Part shown: positions 12,226 through 24,851 of the stretch, in pieces
Layout: every line of letters begins with the position of its first letter
How positions within the stretch are numbered: the stretch's first letter is position 1
Notes under the pieces: generated by a model
Told to the model about the DNA's origin: nothing
Database searches by the model: none
What the model saw: the letters and a program-made list of their open reading frames with translations, nothing else
Translations under genes and position numbers: made by a program
Source of the DNA: Deroplatys truncata
Lineage: Eukaryota > Arthropoda > Insecta > Mantodea > Mantidae
NCBI GenBank assembly: GCA_030765065.1
Contig: CM060975.1
Coordinates: 107,714,094 to 107,778,093 of the forward strand
Direction of reading: 5' to 3'
Length of the DNA stretch: 64,000 bases

Positions 12226-12440
12226 TATCGGTTTAATGTTTTTACCATATCGCGACGGTTATTGCAGGCTCGTCAGTGTATGCTAGACAGCCTTTGCTGT
12301 ATCACGTGCTTTAAATTTGGTGACAAATGCCTTTAGTTGCGTAGTCGCCTTTCTTAACATCCATTTTGTTGCTGTTGCGTTTTGCCGGATTGTGAACTCT
12401 GGTATAGTGGAACTATTGATTGTTCTTTTGAGTGTACAAT
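12226..12440. repeat. Dispersed repeat Z, copy 1
   Basis: This aligns with 21.34-21.58 kb in the same orientation. Shared landmarks are an ATATCGCGACGGTTA-like start, GTATGCTAG, a block around TCGCCTTTCTTAACA, and a block around GAACTCTGGTATAGTGG. The minus-strand translations of both copies resemble each other (IPEFTIRQNATATK here). Identity is moderate; the class is unknown. Confidence 0.45.
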
Positions 12441-12629
12441 AGTCATTGTGATGCTGGAGAGACGGCATTAGTTGCGTTATTTACCTGCCTGACCATCTGT
12501 TTAAGTAACTCGTTGATAGATTATCTTAGTTGCTAGTCGGCTTCTTATAGCATACATCTAATTTATTTGTATTTATTTTTGCTCTGTAGGTGAATCACGC
12601 GTGATGGTATTTAATATTATACAATACGG

Positions 12630-12740
12630 TGTTTACTTGGTGGCTGAGGGAAATCATGAAAAAACACCAGCTAGATTAAGCAGTAAACAAGATTTAAACC
12701 CGCGACCTCCGAATGCCTTACACTGATGATGCTACCTGTG
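12630..12740 (-). mobile_element. SINE head fragment
   Basis: On the minus strand an A-box-like GGTAGCATCATCAGTG is followed by a B-box-like GCGGGTTTAAATC. The downstream body contains GCTGGTGTTTTTTCATG. The fragment is short and diverged. Confidence 0.45.
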
Positions 12741-14888
12741 GTATCTTGCTTAGATTCTGTAAATTCTTAAATAAAAATAGACATTTTGCTTGAATATGTT
12801 TTCATAGAATATTTTGTAAACATGAAATCATATCTGACGGGTAAAAGTCGCACGACCTATACTCATTTAACCTTCACAAAATCCCTTACATGTTATAGAT
12901 CCAACACAAAGTGAAAGTTCTATTCACCTTATGTTATTCATGATAATTTTGGAGAGAGATATAGCAATATAGGCCTGCAAAACTTGGAAAATAAGACATA
13001 AGAATTGAAATTTCGAAACTCACTATTTTACTAATAAACCCAAGCAGAAAAAAGAATTGCGTAAAATGCTTTATAGATATTGCGCGACAGTTCAACCTAG
13101 GAAAACTTAATGTTACAATGAATATTTCGAGAGCGCCTAATGCACAGAAACGTCCAGTTGACAAAAAGGTATGTACTTAAATTACTTGTATATTTATAGT
13201 ACATTAAGTTTCTGTCTCTTAAGATTTACTAGTTAACAACGTGGTAAGCTCGTTCAGAATGAAATATCACTCACTACTATTCATAGAAAATTCAAGATAA
13301 CCACGGAGTTATTTTCTCTATACTCTGGTGGTATAGAGAACATAAAAATACTGCAGTATATTTATTGTGAATGTTAATATATGAATTAAATGCAGCTTTC
13401 CTTAATTTCTACATTAAGAGTTAAAAAAACAAGTGTGTTGATCTTTCGGTAGCTTTAATTTGACATTAACCACATAACAGTAAGGACACGAAAGAAGGAC
13501 TTGGAACTTAAATACATTAATCAAAGTGATAATTTACATGGCATTTGTCTTTGCTCCGGAAACTCAGTGCGTATCCCACTCACTTGGAAAATAAAGTGCC
13601 TGGTTTCAAAAATGTTTAGAATTCAAAACGTTGTTTTTCTAGAAACCTATAATAAATAGAAGAAACATTCTTATACCTTATTTTTGGTGCACTAGTCGGA
13701 ACATTCCTCTGATTAAGGGATATTTTAACTTATGTACCTCACTCCATGTGTTATAGCTCCAGAATTAATTTAAACTTGTAAAGTAAATAGAAGGGTTATG
13801 ATTAATATTTAGTTCCTTAATAACGGTTTACACCGAGATCCAGGAAAACTGCTTATAAAGTCTGAAGCGCTAGCCGTCCGTCTCTCCCGTCCTTCCTCCC
13901 TCCCTCTCTCCCTCCCTTCCTCCCTGAATGTATGTACGTATATGCACCAATGTTGACCAAATTTTGCAAACATATTCTTTAGAACAAGAGTAAAACTACT
14001 CTGGGGGAGTGAAAAATGTTCTGCGAGGGACAATTTTGGGGATTCTCAGCACGAATGGGTCGATTCTTCATTTGCCAAACAAAAATATAAATTTCGTTCC
14101 CTTCATTATTTTAGTGTCAGAAAAGCCCCCCCCCCCAAAAAAAGCCACCCTCCATGATACGGGTTTGAAAATCCTTTGACGGGAGCCAATTTGGAAGATT
14201 TTCGGTATGAATGGGAAAATCAGCACACATATTCGTTATGATCAGAGTAAACATGTTGTGGAGGTGCTCATCCCCAAATGGAAGCGGTAAAACCCATCTC
14301 GGTCCCATTTTCAACTTTCGAATCCTAACTCTGCCTCGTATACAAAAACGCAAACTACCTAACTCGATCCCGTTTCCAAGTGTGAACAACCTAACTTGGT
14401 CCTGTAGGAAATTGATCCGAATCTAGTTCATAATGCATAATTTCGATTCCCATTTTAAAACATAGGACTTTCAAGTGGCTGCAGAACGATATTGCAGTTT
14501 CATGTTTTGCCAAAACCAAAGAGCAAAATCAGATGTTATACAAAATAATTTGTTCTAATAAATGCATGTAATAATTCTGTAAATTCCACACACAAAATAG
14601 GTGAAATCGGTGTCTTATTAAGGAAAATTCTAATTCTATTCAAATGACAGATTTTAAAAACGCCAAAATAAGTAATCTGGAATAAACATTCTTCTTCGGT
14701 GTAATCGTTCCATTAATGTGACTGCCAGAATTGTTCAAGTGTACGAACACTTTATAGTCACTGCAGATGTATAGGTATGGTTAAAAATCTTAGCTTAATG
14801 CACGTCACAAAACTATCTGCCACACAGGCACACGTTAATGGCTTGCAACTGGAAGACATTTTAAAACAACAACTTTCACAAGGTTAAG
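12741..14888. other. AT-rich DNA with a short pyrimidine tract
   Basis: No gene is recognised. A C/T-rich tract lies at about 13876-13924 and a homopolymeric C run near 14126. Two segments near 13950 and 14220 resemble each other weakly (a run ending CATATTC followed by AGAGTAAA), which may be an old local duplication. Confidence 0.45.
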
Positions 14889-17800
14889 CGACAGAGTTGG
14901 TTGCTGACAAAATATGCTAGGGACCGAAATTGGTTATTGATAGCTTATGCCATGGGATGAGTTGGGTTAATGATAGTATATGCTACGGGACCGAGTTGAA
15001 TAGTTGACAGTATATGCTACAGGACCGAGTAGGATTGTTGACAGCATATGCTACAGGACCGAATTGGGCTGTTGACAGTATATGCTACAGGACCGAGTTG
15101 GGCTGTTGACAGTATATGCTAGGGATCGAGTTGGGTTTGCTGATGGTATATACTACAGGACCGAGTTGGGTTGTTGCCAGTATATACTACGGGATCGAGG
15201 TGGGTTGTTAACAGAATATGCTACGGGATCCACTTGGGTTGCTGACAGTGTATGCTACAGGATCGAGTTAGGTTGTTGACAGTATATGCTACGGGACCGA
15301 GTTCGGTAGTTGACAGTATATGCTGCGGGACCGAGTTGGTTTATGACAGTATATGCCACAGGACCGAGTTGGGTTGTTGACAGTATATGCTGCGGGAACG
15401 AGTTGGGTTGATGACAGTATATGCTACAGGACCGAGTTGCATTGTTGACAGTATATGCTGCGGGACCAAGTTGGGTTGATGACAGTATATACTACAGGAC
15501 CGAGTTATTTTGATGACAGTATATGCTGCGGGACCGAGCTGTATTCATCACAGTATATGCTGCGGGACCGAGTTGTTTTGATGACAGTATATGCTGCGGG
15601 ACCGAGTTGTTTTGATGACAGTATATGCTGCGGGACCGAGTTGTATTCATCACAGTATATGCTGCGGGACCGAGTTGTTTTGATGACAGTATATGCTGCG
15701 GGACCGAGTTGTTTTGATGACAGTATATGCTGCGGGACCGAGCTGTATTCATCACAGTATATGCTGCGGGACCGAGTTGTTTTGATGACAGTATATGCTG
15801 CGGGACCGAGTTGTTTTGATGACAGTATATGCTGCGGGACCGAGTTGCTTTAATGACAGTATATGCTGCGGGACCGAGTTGGGCTGTTGACAGTATATGC
15901 TAGGGGTGGAGTTGGGCTGTTGACAGTATATGCTAGGGACCGAGTTGGGCTGTTGACAGTATATGCTAGGGATCGAGTTGGGCTGTTGACAGTATATGCT
16001 AGGGATCGAGTTGGGCTGTTGACAGTATATGCTAGGGATCGAGTTGGGCTGTTGACAGTATATGCTAGGGATCGAGTTGGGCTGTTGACAGTATATACTA
16101 GGGACCGAGTTGGGCTGTTGACAGAATATGCTGCGGGGCAGAGTTGGGCTGTTGACAGTATATGCTACGGATCGAGTTGGGTTTGCTGATGGTATATACT
16201 ACAGGACCGAGTTGGGCTGTTGACAGTATATGCTAGGGACCGAGTTGGGCTGTTGACAGTATATGCTGCGGGACCGAGTTGGGTTGTTGACAGAATATGC
16301 TACAGGACGAGTTGGGTTGTTGAGAGAATATGCTACAGGATCCACTTGGGTTGCTGATAGTGTATGCTAGGGACCAAGTTCGGTTTGCTGATGCTATATA
16401 CTACAGGACCGAGTTGGGCTGTTGATAGTATATGCTAGGGACCGAGTTGGGCTGCTGACAGTATATGCTACAGGACGAGTTGTGTTGTTGACAGTATATG
16501 CTGCAGGAGCGAGTTGGGTGGAGGACAGTATATGCTACAGGATTGAGTTGGATTGTTGACAGTATATGCTGCGGGACCGAGTTGGGTTGATGACAGTATA
16601 TACTACAGGACCGAGTTATTTTGATGTCAGTATATGCTGCGGGACCGAGATGTATTTATGACAGTATATGCTGCGGGACTGAGCTGTATTGATGACAGTA
16701 TATGCTGCGGGACCGAGTTGTTTTGATGACAGTGTATGCTGAGGGACCGAGTTGTTTTGATGACAGTATATGCTGCGGGACCGAGTTCGGCTGTTGACGG
16801 TATGTGCTAGTGATCGAGTTGGGCTGTTGACAGTATATGGTAGGAACCGAGTTGGGCTGTTGACAGTATATGCTAGGGATTGAGTTGGGCTGCTGACAGT
16901 ATATGCTAGGGACCGAGTTGGGCTGTTGACAGTATATGCTGCGGGACCGAGTTGTGCTGTTGACAGTATATGCTAGGGATCGAGTTGGGTTTGGTGATGG
17001 TATATACTACAGGACCGAGTTGGGTTGTTGACAGAATATACTACAGGATCCACTTGGTTTGCTGATAGTGTATGCTACAGGATCGAGTTACGTTGTTGAC
17101 AGTATATGCCACAGGTCCGAGTTGGGTTGTTGACAGTATATGCTGCGGGACCGAGTTGGGTTGCTCACAGTATATGCTACGGGACCGAGTTGGTTTATGA
17201 CAGTATATGCCACAGGACCGAGTTGGGTAGTTGACAGTATATACTGCGGGTCCGAGTTGGGTTGCTGACAGTATACGCTACGGGACCGAGTTGGGTTGAT
17301 GACAGTATATGCTGCGGGACCGAGTTGGGTTGATGACAGTATATGCTGCGGGACCGAGTTGGTTTGCTGACAGTATATGCTACAGGGCCGAGTTATTTTG
17401 ATGACAGTATATGCTGCGGGACCGAGTTGTTTTGATGACAGTATATGCTGCGGGACCGAGTTGTTTTGATCAGTATATGCTGCGGGAACGAGTTGGGTTG
17501 CTGACAGTGTATGCTACAGGACCGAGTTGTTTTGATGACAGTATATGCTGCGGGACCGAGTTGTTCTATGACAGTTTATGCTGCGGGACCGAGTTGTTTT
17601 GATGACAGTATATGCTGCGGGAATGAGTTGGGTTGCTGACAGTGTATGCTACAGGACCAAGTTGTTTTGATGACAGTATATGCTGCGGGACCGAGTCGTT
17701 TTGATGACAGTATATGCTGCGGGACCGAGTTGTATTGATGACAGTATATGCTGCGGGACCGAGTTGTTTTGATGACAGTATATGCTGCGGGACCGAGTTG

Positions 17801-19385
17801 TTTTGATGACAGTATATGCTGTGGGACCGAGTCGTTTTAATGACAGTATATGCTGCAGGACCGAGTTGTTTTGATGACAGTATATGCTGCGGGACCGATT
17901 TGGGTTGTTGACAGTATATGCTGCGGGACCGAGTTGGGTTGATGACAGTATATGCTACAGGACCGAGTTGGGTTGCTGACAGTATATGCTGCGGGACCGA
18001 GTTGGTTGTTGACAGTATATGCTACAGGACCGAGTTGGGTTGTTGACAGTATATGCTGCGGGACCGAGTTGGGTTGATGACAGTATATGCTACAGGACCG
18101 AGTTGTTTTGATGACAGTATATGCTGCGGGACCGAGTTGGGTTGCAGACAGTATATGTCATGGGACAGAGTTGGATTTCTTACAGTATATGCTACGGGAC
18201 AGAGTTGGGTAGCTGACAGCATATGCTACGGGACTGAGTTGGGTTGTTGACAGTATATGCTACGGGACAGATTTGGGTTGCTGACAGCATATGCTACGGG
18301 ACAGAGTTGAATTGCTCACAGTATATGCTACGGGACAGAGTTGGGTTGCTGACAGTACATGCTACGGGACAGAGTTGGATTGCTGACAGTATATGCTATG
18401 GGACCGAGTTGAGTTGTCGACAGTATAGGCTATGCACCGAGTTGGGTTACTGACAGTATATGCTATGGGATTGAGTTGGGTTGTTGACAGTATATGCTAC
18501 GGGATCCACTTGGGTTGCTGATAGTATATGCTACGGGACCGAGTAGGGTTGTTGACAGTATATGCTACGGGACAGTTGGGTTGTTGACAGTATATGCTAC
18601 GGGATCCACGTGGGTTGCGGATAGTATATGCTACGGGACCGAGTAGGGTTGTTGACTTTATATGCTACGATACAGTTGGGTTGTTGACAGTATATGCTAC
18701 GGGATCCACTTGGGTTGCTGATAGTATATGCTACGGGACGGAGTAGGGTTGTTGACAGTATATGCTACGGGACAGTTGGGTTGTTGACAGTATATGCTAC
18801 AGGATTGAGTTAGAATGCTGATAGTATATGCTACGGGACCGAGTAGGGTTGTTTACAGTATATGCTACGGGACAGTTGGGTTGTTGACAGTATATGCTAC
18901 GGGACAGTTGGGTTGTTGACAGTATATGCTACGGGATCCACTTGGGTTGCCAATAGTATATGCTACGGGACCGAGTAGGGTTGTTGACAGTATATGCTAC
19001 GGGACAGTTGGGTTGTTGACTGTATATGCTACAGGATTGAATTAGAATGCTGATAGTATATGCTACGGGACCGAGTAGGGTTGTTGACAGTATATGCTAC
19101 GGGACAGTTGGGTTGTTGACAGTATATGCTACAGAATTGAGTTAGAATGCTGATAGTATATGCTACGGGACCGAGTAGGGTTGTTTACGCTATATGCTAC
19201 GGGACAGTTGGGTTGTTGACAGTATATGCTACGGGATCCACTTGGGTTGCTGATAGTATATGCTACGGGACCGAGTAGGGTTGTTGACAGTATATGCTAC
19301 GGGACAGTTGGGTTGTTGACGGTATATGCTACAGGATTGAGTTAGAATGCTGATAGTATATGCTACGGGACCGTGTTAGGATGCG
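14889..19385. repeat. Satellite array, 32-34-bp unit, about 4.5 kb
   Basis: Roughly 130 copies of a 32-34-bp unit lie head to tail; the core reads GACAGTATATGCTACGGGAC followed by CGAGTTGGGTTGTT. The array is not uniform. Around 15.50-15.85 kb three units form a 102-bp higher-order repeat, marked by GTATTCATCACAG starting at 15541, 15643 and 15745. Around 15.87-16.13 kb a 33-bp version (GCTAGGGATCGAGTTGGG) dominates. From 18.50 to 19.38 kb a 100-bp higher-order repeat of 34+34+32 bp runs with marker units at 18501, 18601, 18701 and 18801, then 18933, 19033, 19133, 19233 and 19333. Open frames in the array exist because 33 and 102 are divisible by three; they are not genes. Confidence 0.95.
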
Positions 19386-20215
19386 TTCAACGGTATAAGG
19401 TGCGGAAAGTTTCGGCGGGAAAATAATTTGACTTTTTGAACACGAGCTGGCACGTTTTCTCAATGCTTTATGAATCATGTTCATTTCAGTCTTTTAGTGA
19501 TTTTATAATAAAAATACTCACTCAACTGGAGGGGGTTGCAAAATGTTCGGTGCAGGACATTTCGGATATTCAGTAGAAATGGGCTGCTTTTCTCGATAAT
19601 AAAACGATAAAAGTTGCTCCCTTTGTTCTTTTAGGTTGGTACTGAGGATGGGGTCGAAAAACGTAGATAGTAGGCAATTGAGAGAATTTTTATTATAAAT
19701 AGGAAATTTGGTGCAATGAACGCGAGGTTATCAAGTTAAAATGAACAATATTTTAAATACTTTAATTCATTTAAGTGTCACTTAACAAATATTTGGGAAA
19801 TGATGTTTTGTTAAAACCATTACACCCCTGGTAACGCCTTGTATTTCTGTTTGGTACATAACAAAACATGAGCTTTAAGATTGAAATAAGAAAAAGAGGA
19901 AATATCGTGCCTTCAGGCAGAGTTGATCACTGAAGTTTCCTTTCGCTGAGGTTTACGATATTGGCTCGCAAGGAATTTGATGAGGGAGGGGAGGGTTCCT
20001 CACCACGTGACCTACAGAAATAGCCAACTAAAAGGAAAACTGAATGTTGCCTTTATACGCAACTATTAGAACATAAAGCATCTGAACGTTTTAATTTTAA
20101 AAAAAACGATCGCCTTGATGATGACATAATAAGATTAATTTCCATGAAAATGTATACTATACTATAATATATATTCATATCTATGGACCAAACTCTTAGA
20201 TAAATCAAAGCGAAA
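19386..20215. other. AT-rich DNA, nothing recognised
   Basis: The satellite ends abruptly near 19385-19410. No frame or element end is visible after it. Confidence 0.5.
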
Positions 20216-21180
20216 ATACCATATGGGATAAAAAGGTTAAGAATAATACAATTACTATGCTACTCTATGCTCACGATATAATAATCCAACAAACGGAAAA
20301 TGACTTGCAGAATAATGACTTGAACTAGGAAATGTTCTGGCAAAATATGGACTCGTCATATCAATTAATAATACAAAAGTAATCATCTTCCAAGGAAAGA
20401 TCCAAAATAGTAATAAATAACGAAGTACTAGAGCAAGTAAATAAATATTAATTTTTTAGGATGTAATGTATACAATTAAGATTTAAATAATAGGGTGAGT
20501 AATCTTCAAAGTAATTGTGGAATATTAGTAAGAAGACTAAAACGAAGAATAAGTAAATACATATTAATTAATTAAGATGTGTGTAACGTATCCAGAGAAT
20601 TAAGATTTAAATAATAGGGTAAGTAAACTCCAAAGTAATTGTGGAATATTAGTAAAAAGACTTAAAAGAAGAACAAGTAAATAGATATTAATTAAGAGGT
20701 AATGAGTTAATGTAACGTATCTGGTCAATCAAGATTTAAATAATAAGGTAAGTAAATTGCAAAGTAATTGTGGAATAATATTAAGAACACCAAAAAGAAG
20801 AACAAGAATAAAACTAGCTTAAATTTTTATAAGACAGTGAGAGCGATTCCAATCCTAATGTATTGGTGTGAGACATGTACTATAAAGAAAACAGAATAGG
20901 ATAAAATAAATGTGGCATATCTCAGAGCTATTAAAGGGTTTACAATGAAGGATAAAGGGAAAAAACGAATAAATCAGAGAAGAATTAAGTATTTTTCCTA
21001 TAAATGACAAAATAAAACAACATAGAGAAAGCTGGAGGAAACATCTGCAGAGGATTGACAAATCCGATATTCTAAAATTACATATGAATACCAACCAAAT
21101 GGGAAAAGATATATTGGAAGAATGAGAAGATGGAAAGAGACATGAGAGAGGGATAGGAGATATCTTCTAATGCATGAGGA
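20216..21180 (+). pseudogene. LINE ORF2 remnant (reverse transcriptase 3' half)
   Basis: A plus-strand frame gives TITMLLYAHDIIIQQTENDLQ, which aligns with the reverse-transcriptase active-site block (F/YADD followed by E.DLQ) of insect LINEs, with one catalytic aspartate replaced by histidine. Later pieces give SKIVINNEVLEQVNKY, ILMYWCETCTIKK and YQPNGKRYIGRMRRW, in the order found in these proteins. The stretch from 20.45 to 20.80 kb also shows a local duplication of a segment around AATTAAGATTTAAATAATAG. Many stops occur. An ATT repeat follows directly, probably the element's tail. Confidence 0.7.
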
Positions 21181-21183
21181 GTA

Positions 21184-21184
21184 G

Positions 21185-21234
<50 letters not shown>
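21184..21234. repeat. (ATT)n microsatellite
   Basis: Uninterrupted ATT repeats directly downstream of the LINE remnant, consistent with a LINE tail that has expanded. Confidence 0.9.
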
Positions 21235-21334
21235 TAAAATATATGCTATATTCAGTGTAAATCCTTTAGCTGATATACATGTATTTATAGATGTGACTGC
21301 TAATATATAATTTAAATATTTGTATTTGTTAATG

Positions 21335-21575
21335 TCCCTTTAACTTTTTTGTCGTATTGCGGTAGTTACTATAAGTTTGTTCGTTCTCCTGAGTTGGTGT
21401 AGGTATGCTAGGTAGATAGGCTCAGTTGATTAGTAGTCTTCCTGCAGCACCTGCTGGAGGAAGTCGGTGATGAAGGTGGTATGGCCTTACTTTGTTGTCG
21501 CCTTCCTATACCATTTATTTTTGTTTGTGTTGAGTTTTGGCGAAATGTGGGCTTTGGAATTGTAGTACTGCTGGC
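21335..21575. repeat. Dispersed repeat Z, copy 2
   Basis: Partner of the segment at 12.23-12.44 kb, same orientation. Shared blocks include GTATGCTAG, the TCGCCTTCCTAT region and the GGGCTTTGGAATTGTAGTA region. Confidence 0.45.
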
Positions 21576-21618
21576 TGGACACATGACCACAGTTGTGTAT
21601 TTGACTTCCTAACCACCT

Positions 21619-22486
21619 AGTTTTACTTTCTCTACTACGTAGAGTAAGTAGGGGAAGTATTGCATTCCACCCAAAACTACTATACCGAGATTTCAAGGAA
21701 AATATGTGTTTTGAGGTACCCTAAATCCAAATAAAGCATTTTTGGAAACATGTCTGTCTGCCTTTAAACAGCATAACTCAAAAACGAAAAGTCGCATAAA
21801 TACCAAACTTGGTATTTACGTGCAGCACCATCTAAGTATGCGACAAAAAATTTTCAAGAGAATCCCCCCACTTGAAACTACCCTTACGTGGAAAATTTTT
21901 CGAAAATTTTGATTTTCTAAAAAATGGCCCTAACGATTTTCATTAAAATATCACATTTGAAAGATATTTACATGACAAATAAAATCTATATGTTGAATCT
22001 TCTGGGAATAGCCGATGAAGTCCTCTTCATTCGGAAGGAACTTTGTATAATCTGTATAAATGGTAAACGTTAAGCGATAGACGAAGACTACTACACAAAA
22101 ATGTAGAGCTCTTAAAACACAAAATTTATTTCAAATAACTTTTTTTGTGCCATCGGTTTCTGAGACATCCGTTATTAAAGGTTCGAGTTGTTCTTTTGTT
22201 GGCCATTCTCTTAAAACTCCTTTCAACATTGTTGTTTTTCGCGGTTGCATGGACACGTATAGAATTTTAAAGCAACATATAGCGCCCTGTTCTTAAACAT
22301 TTGACTGTTGCTGTTCCCTTTGTATCTATAACGAAATGTATAATGTACTATTTCTGCAAATGTTTATTTGAATTAAAATGAAGTAGAGAGAAAAATAAGC
22401 TTAAGTAAGAATAGTTTGTACACCCACTAATAACCGGTAGGAATAGAAAAAGTCCTGTGAATGTAACACATCAGGTTCTTTTTTTA
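21619..22486 (-). repeat. ACTTTCTC-family repeat, copy B (subfamily 2)
   Basis: This is a complete copy in reverse orientation: the 3' end (ACTTTCTCTACTACG) is at the left and the 5' end (GTAACACATCAGG) at the right. It belongs with copies E and I to a second subfamily, recognisable by CTCTTCATTCGGAAGGAA and by AAACGTTAAGCGATAGACGA. Confidence 0.75.
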
Positions 22487-22492
22487 TTTCAC

Positions 22493-22605
22493 GGGCATAC
22501 TTCAACCCCAGTCAGATTGACCGGTACACGGGGTTTGCACCGCAACCTCTCGAATACGAACTAAAAATGCTAACGCCTGAGCCATCTCACTCTGTCATTG
22601 AAATT
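22493..22605 (-). mobile_element. SINE head fragment
   Basis: On the minus strand ATGGCTCAGGCGTTAGC (A-box-like) is followed by GCGGTGCAAACCCCGT (B-box-like), then a short GC-richer body. It abuts the 5' end of ACTTTCTC copy B. Confidence 0.45.
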
Positions 22606-23238
22606 TTGATTAGATTCTAAATTAAATTGTCCTCGTACAAAAACCCAATTATTCCTTTGATAAACGAACTGAGAGATCAATTCTGAACGGTTGGCTTATT
22701 ACCTGCAGTACGCGAATGTCCTGTTGACACTAAAATGTCAGGTCATTTTAACAGATTAAAACTCATTAGATGACACAATCTCTGCGATCTGGAAGCAATA
22801 AAGAAAATAAATACAATATAATAATGAAAACACTCAATTTACACTGAAACTCAATGTTTGAATGCAACACGTATCATGCCAAAAAGGGTTAGGGCTAACG
22901 TTGATTGCAGAGAATTCACAGAATAAATGACCACTTACAGCCAGCTTCCTAGTTTTTGTATTATAACCGGAAGAACGTGAGTCAATAGGCCACAATTGTA
23001 TTCAGTAATTTGTAGCGGGAGGGCGTTGTAGCGTTTCTCACGTAAGCAAGTGATACCTCACCCGGATGATGATTCGAGGTGGAAGTTCTCAGAAGTTCTC
23101 TGCCTTGGCTGCCACTCGCTAGAGCTGTGAATAAATTCCTGTCCTGGCTGCCTATTTTTGTTGTATCTCAGGATATTGTGGATGAATGCAATTATCTAAG
23201 CGGTTAGCAACTGTGCCCCTATGAATAATGAGATTATC
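22606..23238. other. Unassigned DNA upstream of the Tc1-like element
   Basis: No gene is recognised. A GC-richer patch at 23020-23150 has a loose B-box-like sequence (GATGATTCGAGG) but no clear head or tail. Confidence 0.45.
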
Positions 23239-23240
23239 TA

Positions 23241-24609
23241 CACTGCGTTTGTGAAAATTGCAGCACTAAGAAAGAATTTCCCGAATAACTCCAAACTTGG
23301 GTGGAAGTGTAGAAGAGTGTGTAAAGACTAAGTGATTAAGTTTGCAGGGAGATGGGGTAGTTCGAGCAGAGTCCCCTCGTTTCGGTCAGACAAGATAGTG
23401 CACTCAGTGCAGAGATACCAAACAAGGTGGAAACAATACAATTCCAGTACGCCTCGTCGACGTCAAAGGGAGCCATATCGGTATGTGAGTGAGTTCGAAC
23501 GGGGCAAAATGATTGGTCTCTGGGAAGCGGGTTTGTCATACCGTGACATTTCGACTCGTACAGGGCATGCTGCTACGACAGTGATGCGTGTATGGAAGCA
23601 GTGGATAGATAAAGGTCGTACGCAGCGAAAAGCGAGTACTGGACCACGAAACATGACCACAGCACGGGATGACCGTTATCTTGCCGGCATGGCCATAACG
23701 GACCGTACAGCTTCATCTATAGTGTTGGCTCGACGCTGGAACACTGCAACAGGTGTGAACTTGTCTGCATCAACGGTTCGTCGCCGTCTGCTGAAGGTTG
23801 GACTGATTGCATGCATGCCATTACGTCGCTTCTATTTTCAAGAAACCACAAGCTCCTCCGACTGCAATGGGTACGTGAGTGGGGTGCTGAGTGGCAAAAT
23901 GTAGACTTTTCGAACGAGTCCCGCTTCGACGTGTCCTACAGTGATGGCCGCATACGAGTTCGGCGGTACCGTGGTAAGCGCAACCAGGAGAGCTGCATTG
24001 TTGAGCGGCATAGCGCACAAACACCAGATGTGATGGTTTGGAGCGCCTTTGGTTATAACAACCGATCTCGCCTCCTACGAATTGAACGCACTTTGAACCG
24101 CAACCGTTACCAAACGGTGATTGTAGAGCCTGAGGTACTCTTCCTGCTTCAGGCATCTCCACAGGCCGCATTCCAACAGGGCAATGTGGCCACACATATT
24201 GTGAGGAATGCCTTCTTCGAAGAGTGACGGGTACCGTTACTTCCCTGGCCTGCACGTTTGCCTGACATATCGCCCTTCGAACATGTCTGGGATATGATTG
24301 GTCGGTACCTGGTGCGTCACGGTCCTCCAGTAACCAGAGTCACGGATTTGTGGGCTCGAATACAAACTGCGTGGAGGAAAATCCCTCAGGAACTTATTCA
24401 GAACCTTTTTGATTCAATGCCACGGCGTATAGCAGCTCTAATTGCAGCGCATGAAGACCACACCAAATACTGAATATTAGGGCTCAAAGGTCATGTATAG
24501 ATTTGAAACGTTTATCATTTGTTACTTGTCATATACCTAACCTGTTGTATTAAATTCGTTGAATTCAAGCGTTTCCTTCTTGGTGTTGCAATTTTCAAAA
24601 ACGACAGTG
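23241..24609 (+). mobile_element. Tc1-like DNA transposon (1,369 bp)
   Basis: Terminal inverted repeats of about 35 bp: the left begins CACTGCGTTTGTGAAAATTG and the right, read as complement, begins CACTGTCGTTTTTGAAAATT. TA dinucleotides at 23239-23240 and 24610-24611 are the expected target duplication. Length and layout fit Tc1 elements of 1.3-1.6 kb. It holds one broken transposase gene and was probably immobilised long ago. Confidence 0.9.
23449..24473 (+). pseudogene. Tc1-like transposase, inactivated
   Basis: Tc1 transposases bind the terminal repeats through paired helix-turn-helix domains and cut and join DNA with a DDE catalytic triad. Here the helix-turn-helix part runs from PRRRQREPYRYVSEFERGKM through TGPRN and DLSASTVRRRL-like text. 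The catalytic part reads VDFSNESRF, where the first aspartate is asparagine, and FQQGNVATH, where the second is glycine; the glutamate in ISPFEHVWD is kept. It ends IAALIAAHEDHTKY, matching the family's usual end. The expected start codon is ACG. A frameshift lies near 23.83-23.86 kb and an in-frame TGA at 24225. Similarity is strongest to the Tcb1-type proteins found in many arthropods. No function remains. Confidence 0.9.
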
Positions 24610-24851
24610 TATATACTGTAGTTTTCATCGTCCCACTACTTTGAACGCTGCAGTGGACCTTGCTATCTGTATCACACGCTATCGCTCACCCCTAGCACAC
24701 GTTACGGCAATCTCCCTCCAAATAGTTCACATGAGGGAATATAAGAGAGTTATTTCTGTATCGGACCTCCTTTATACGCCCTGCTGCTATGACGCTGACT
24801 TTTGTGCCCTTTTACCTAATTTCAATTTTAATTTGTTACTTAGCGTGCTAT

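Noticed and set aside
15455-16189. Open frames of 132 and 108 codons in the tandem array (plus and minus strand)
   Set aside because: They follow from repeat units of 33 and 102 bp being divisible by three. Frames end wherever unit length shifts, and unit variants do not respect codons.
14889-19385. CRISPR-like array
   Set aside because: There are no unique spacers between repeats. Units abut head to tail, and the setting is eukaryotic with no cas genes.
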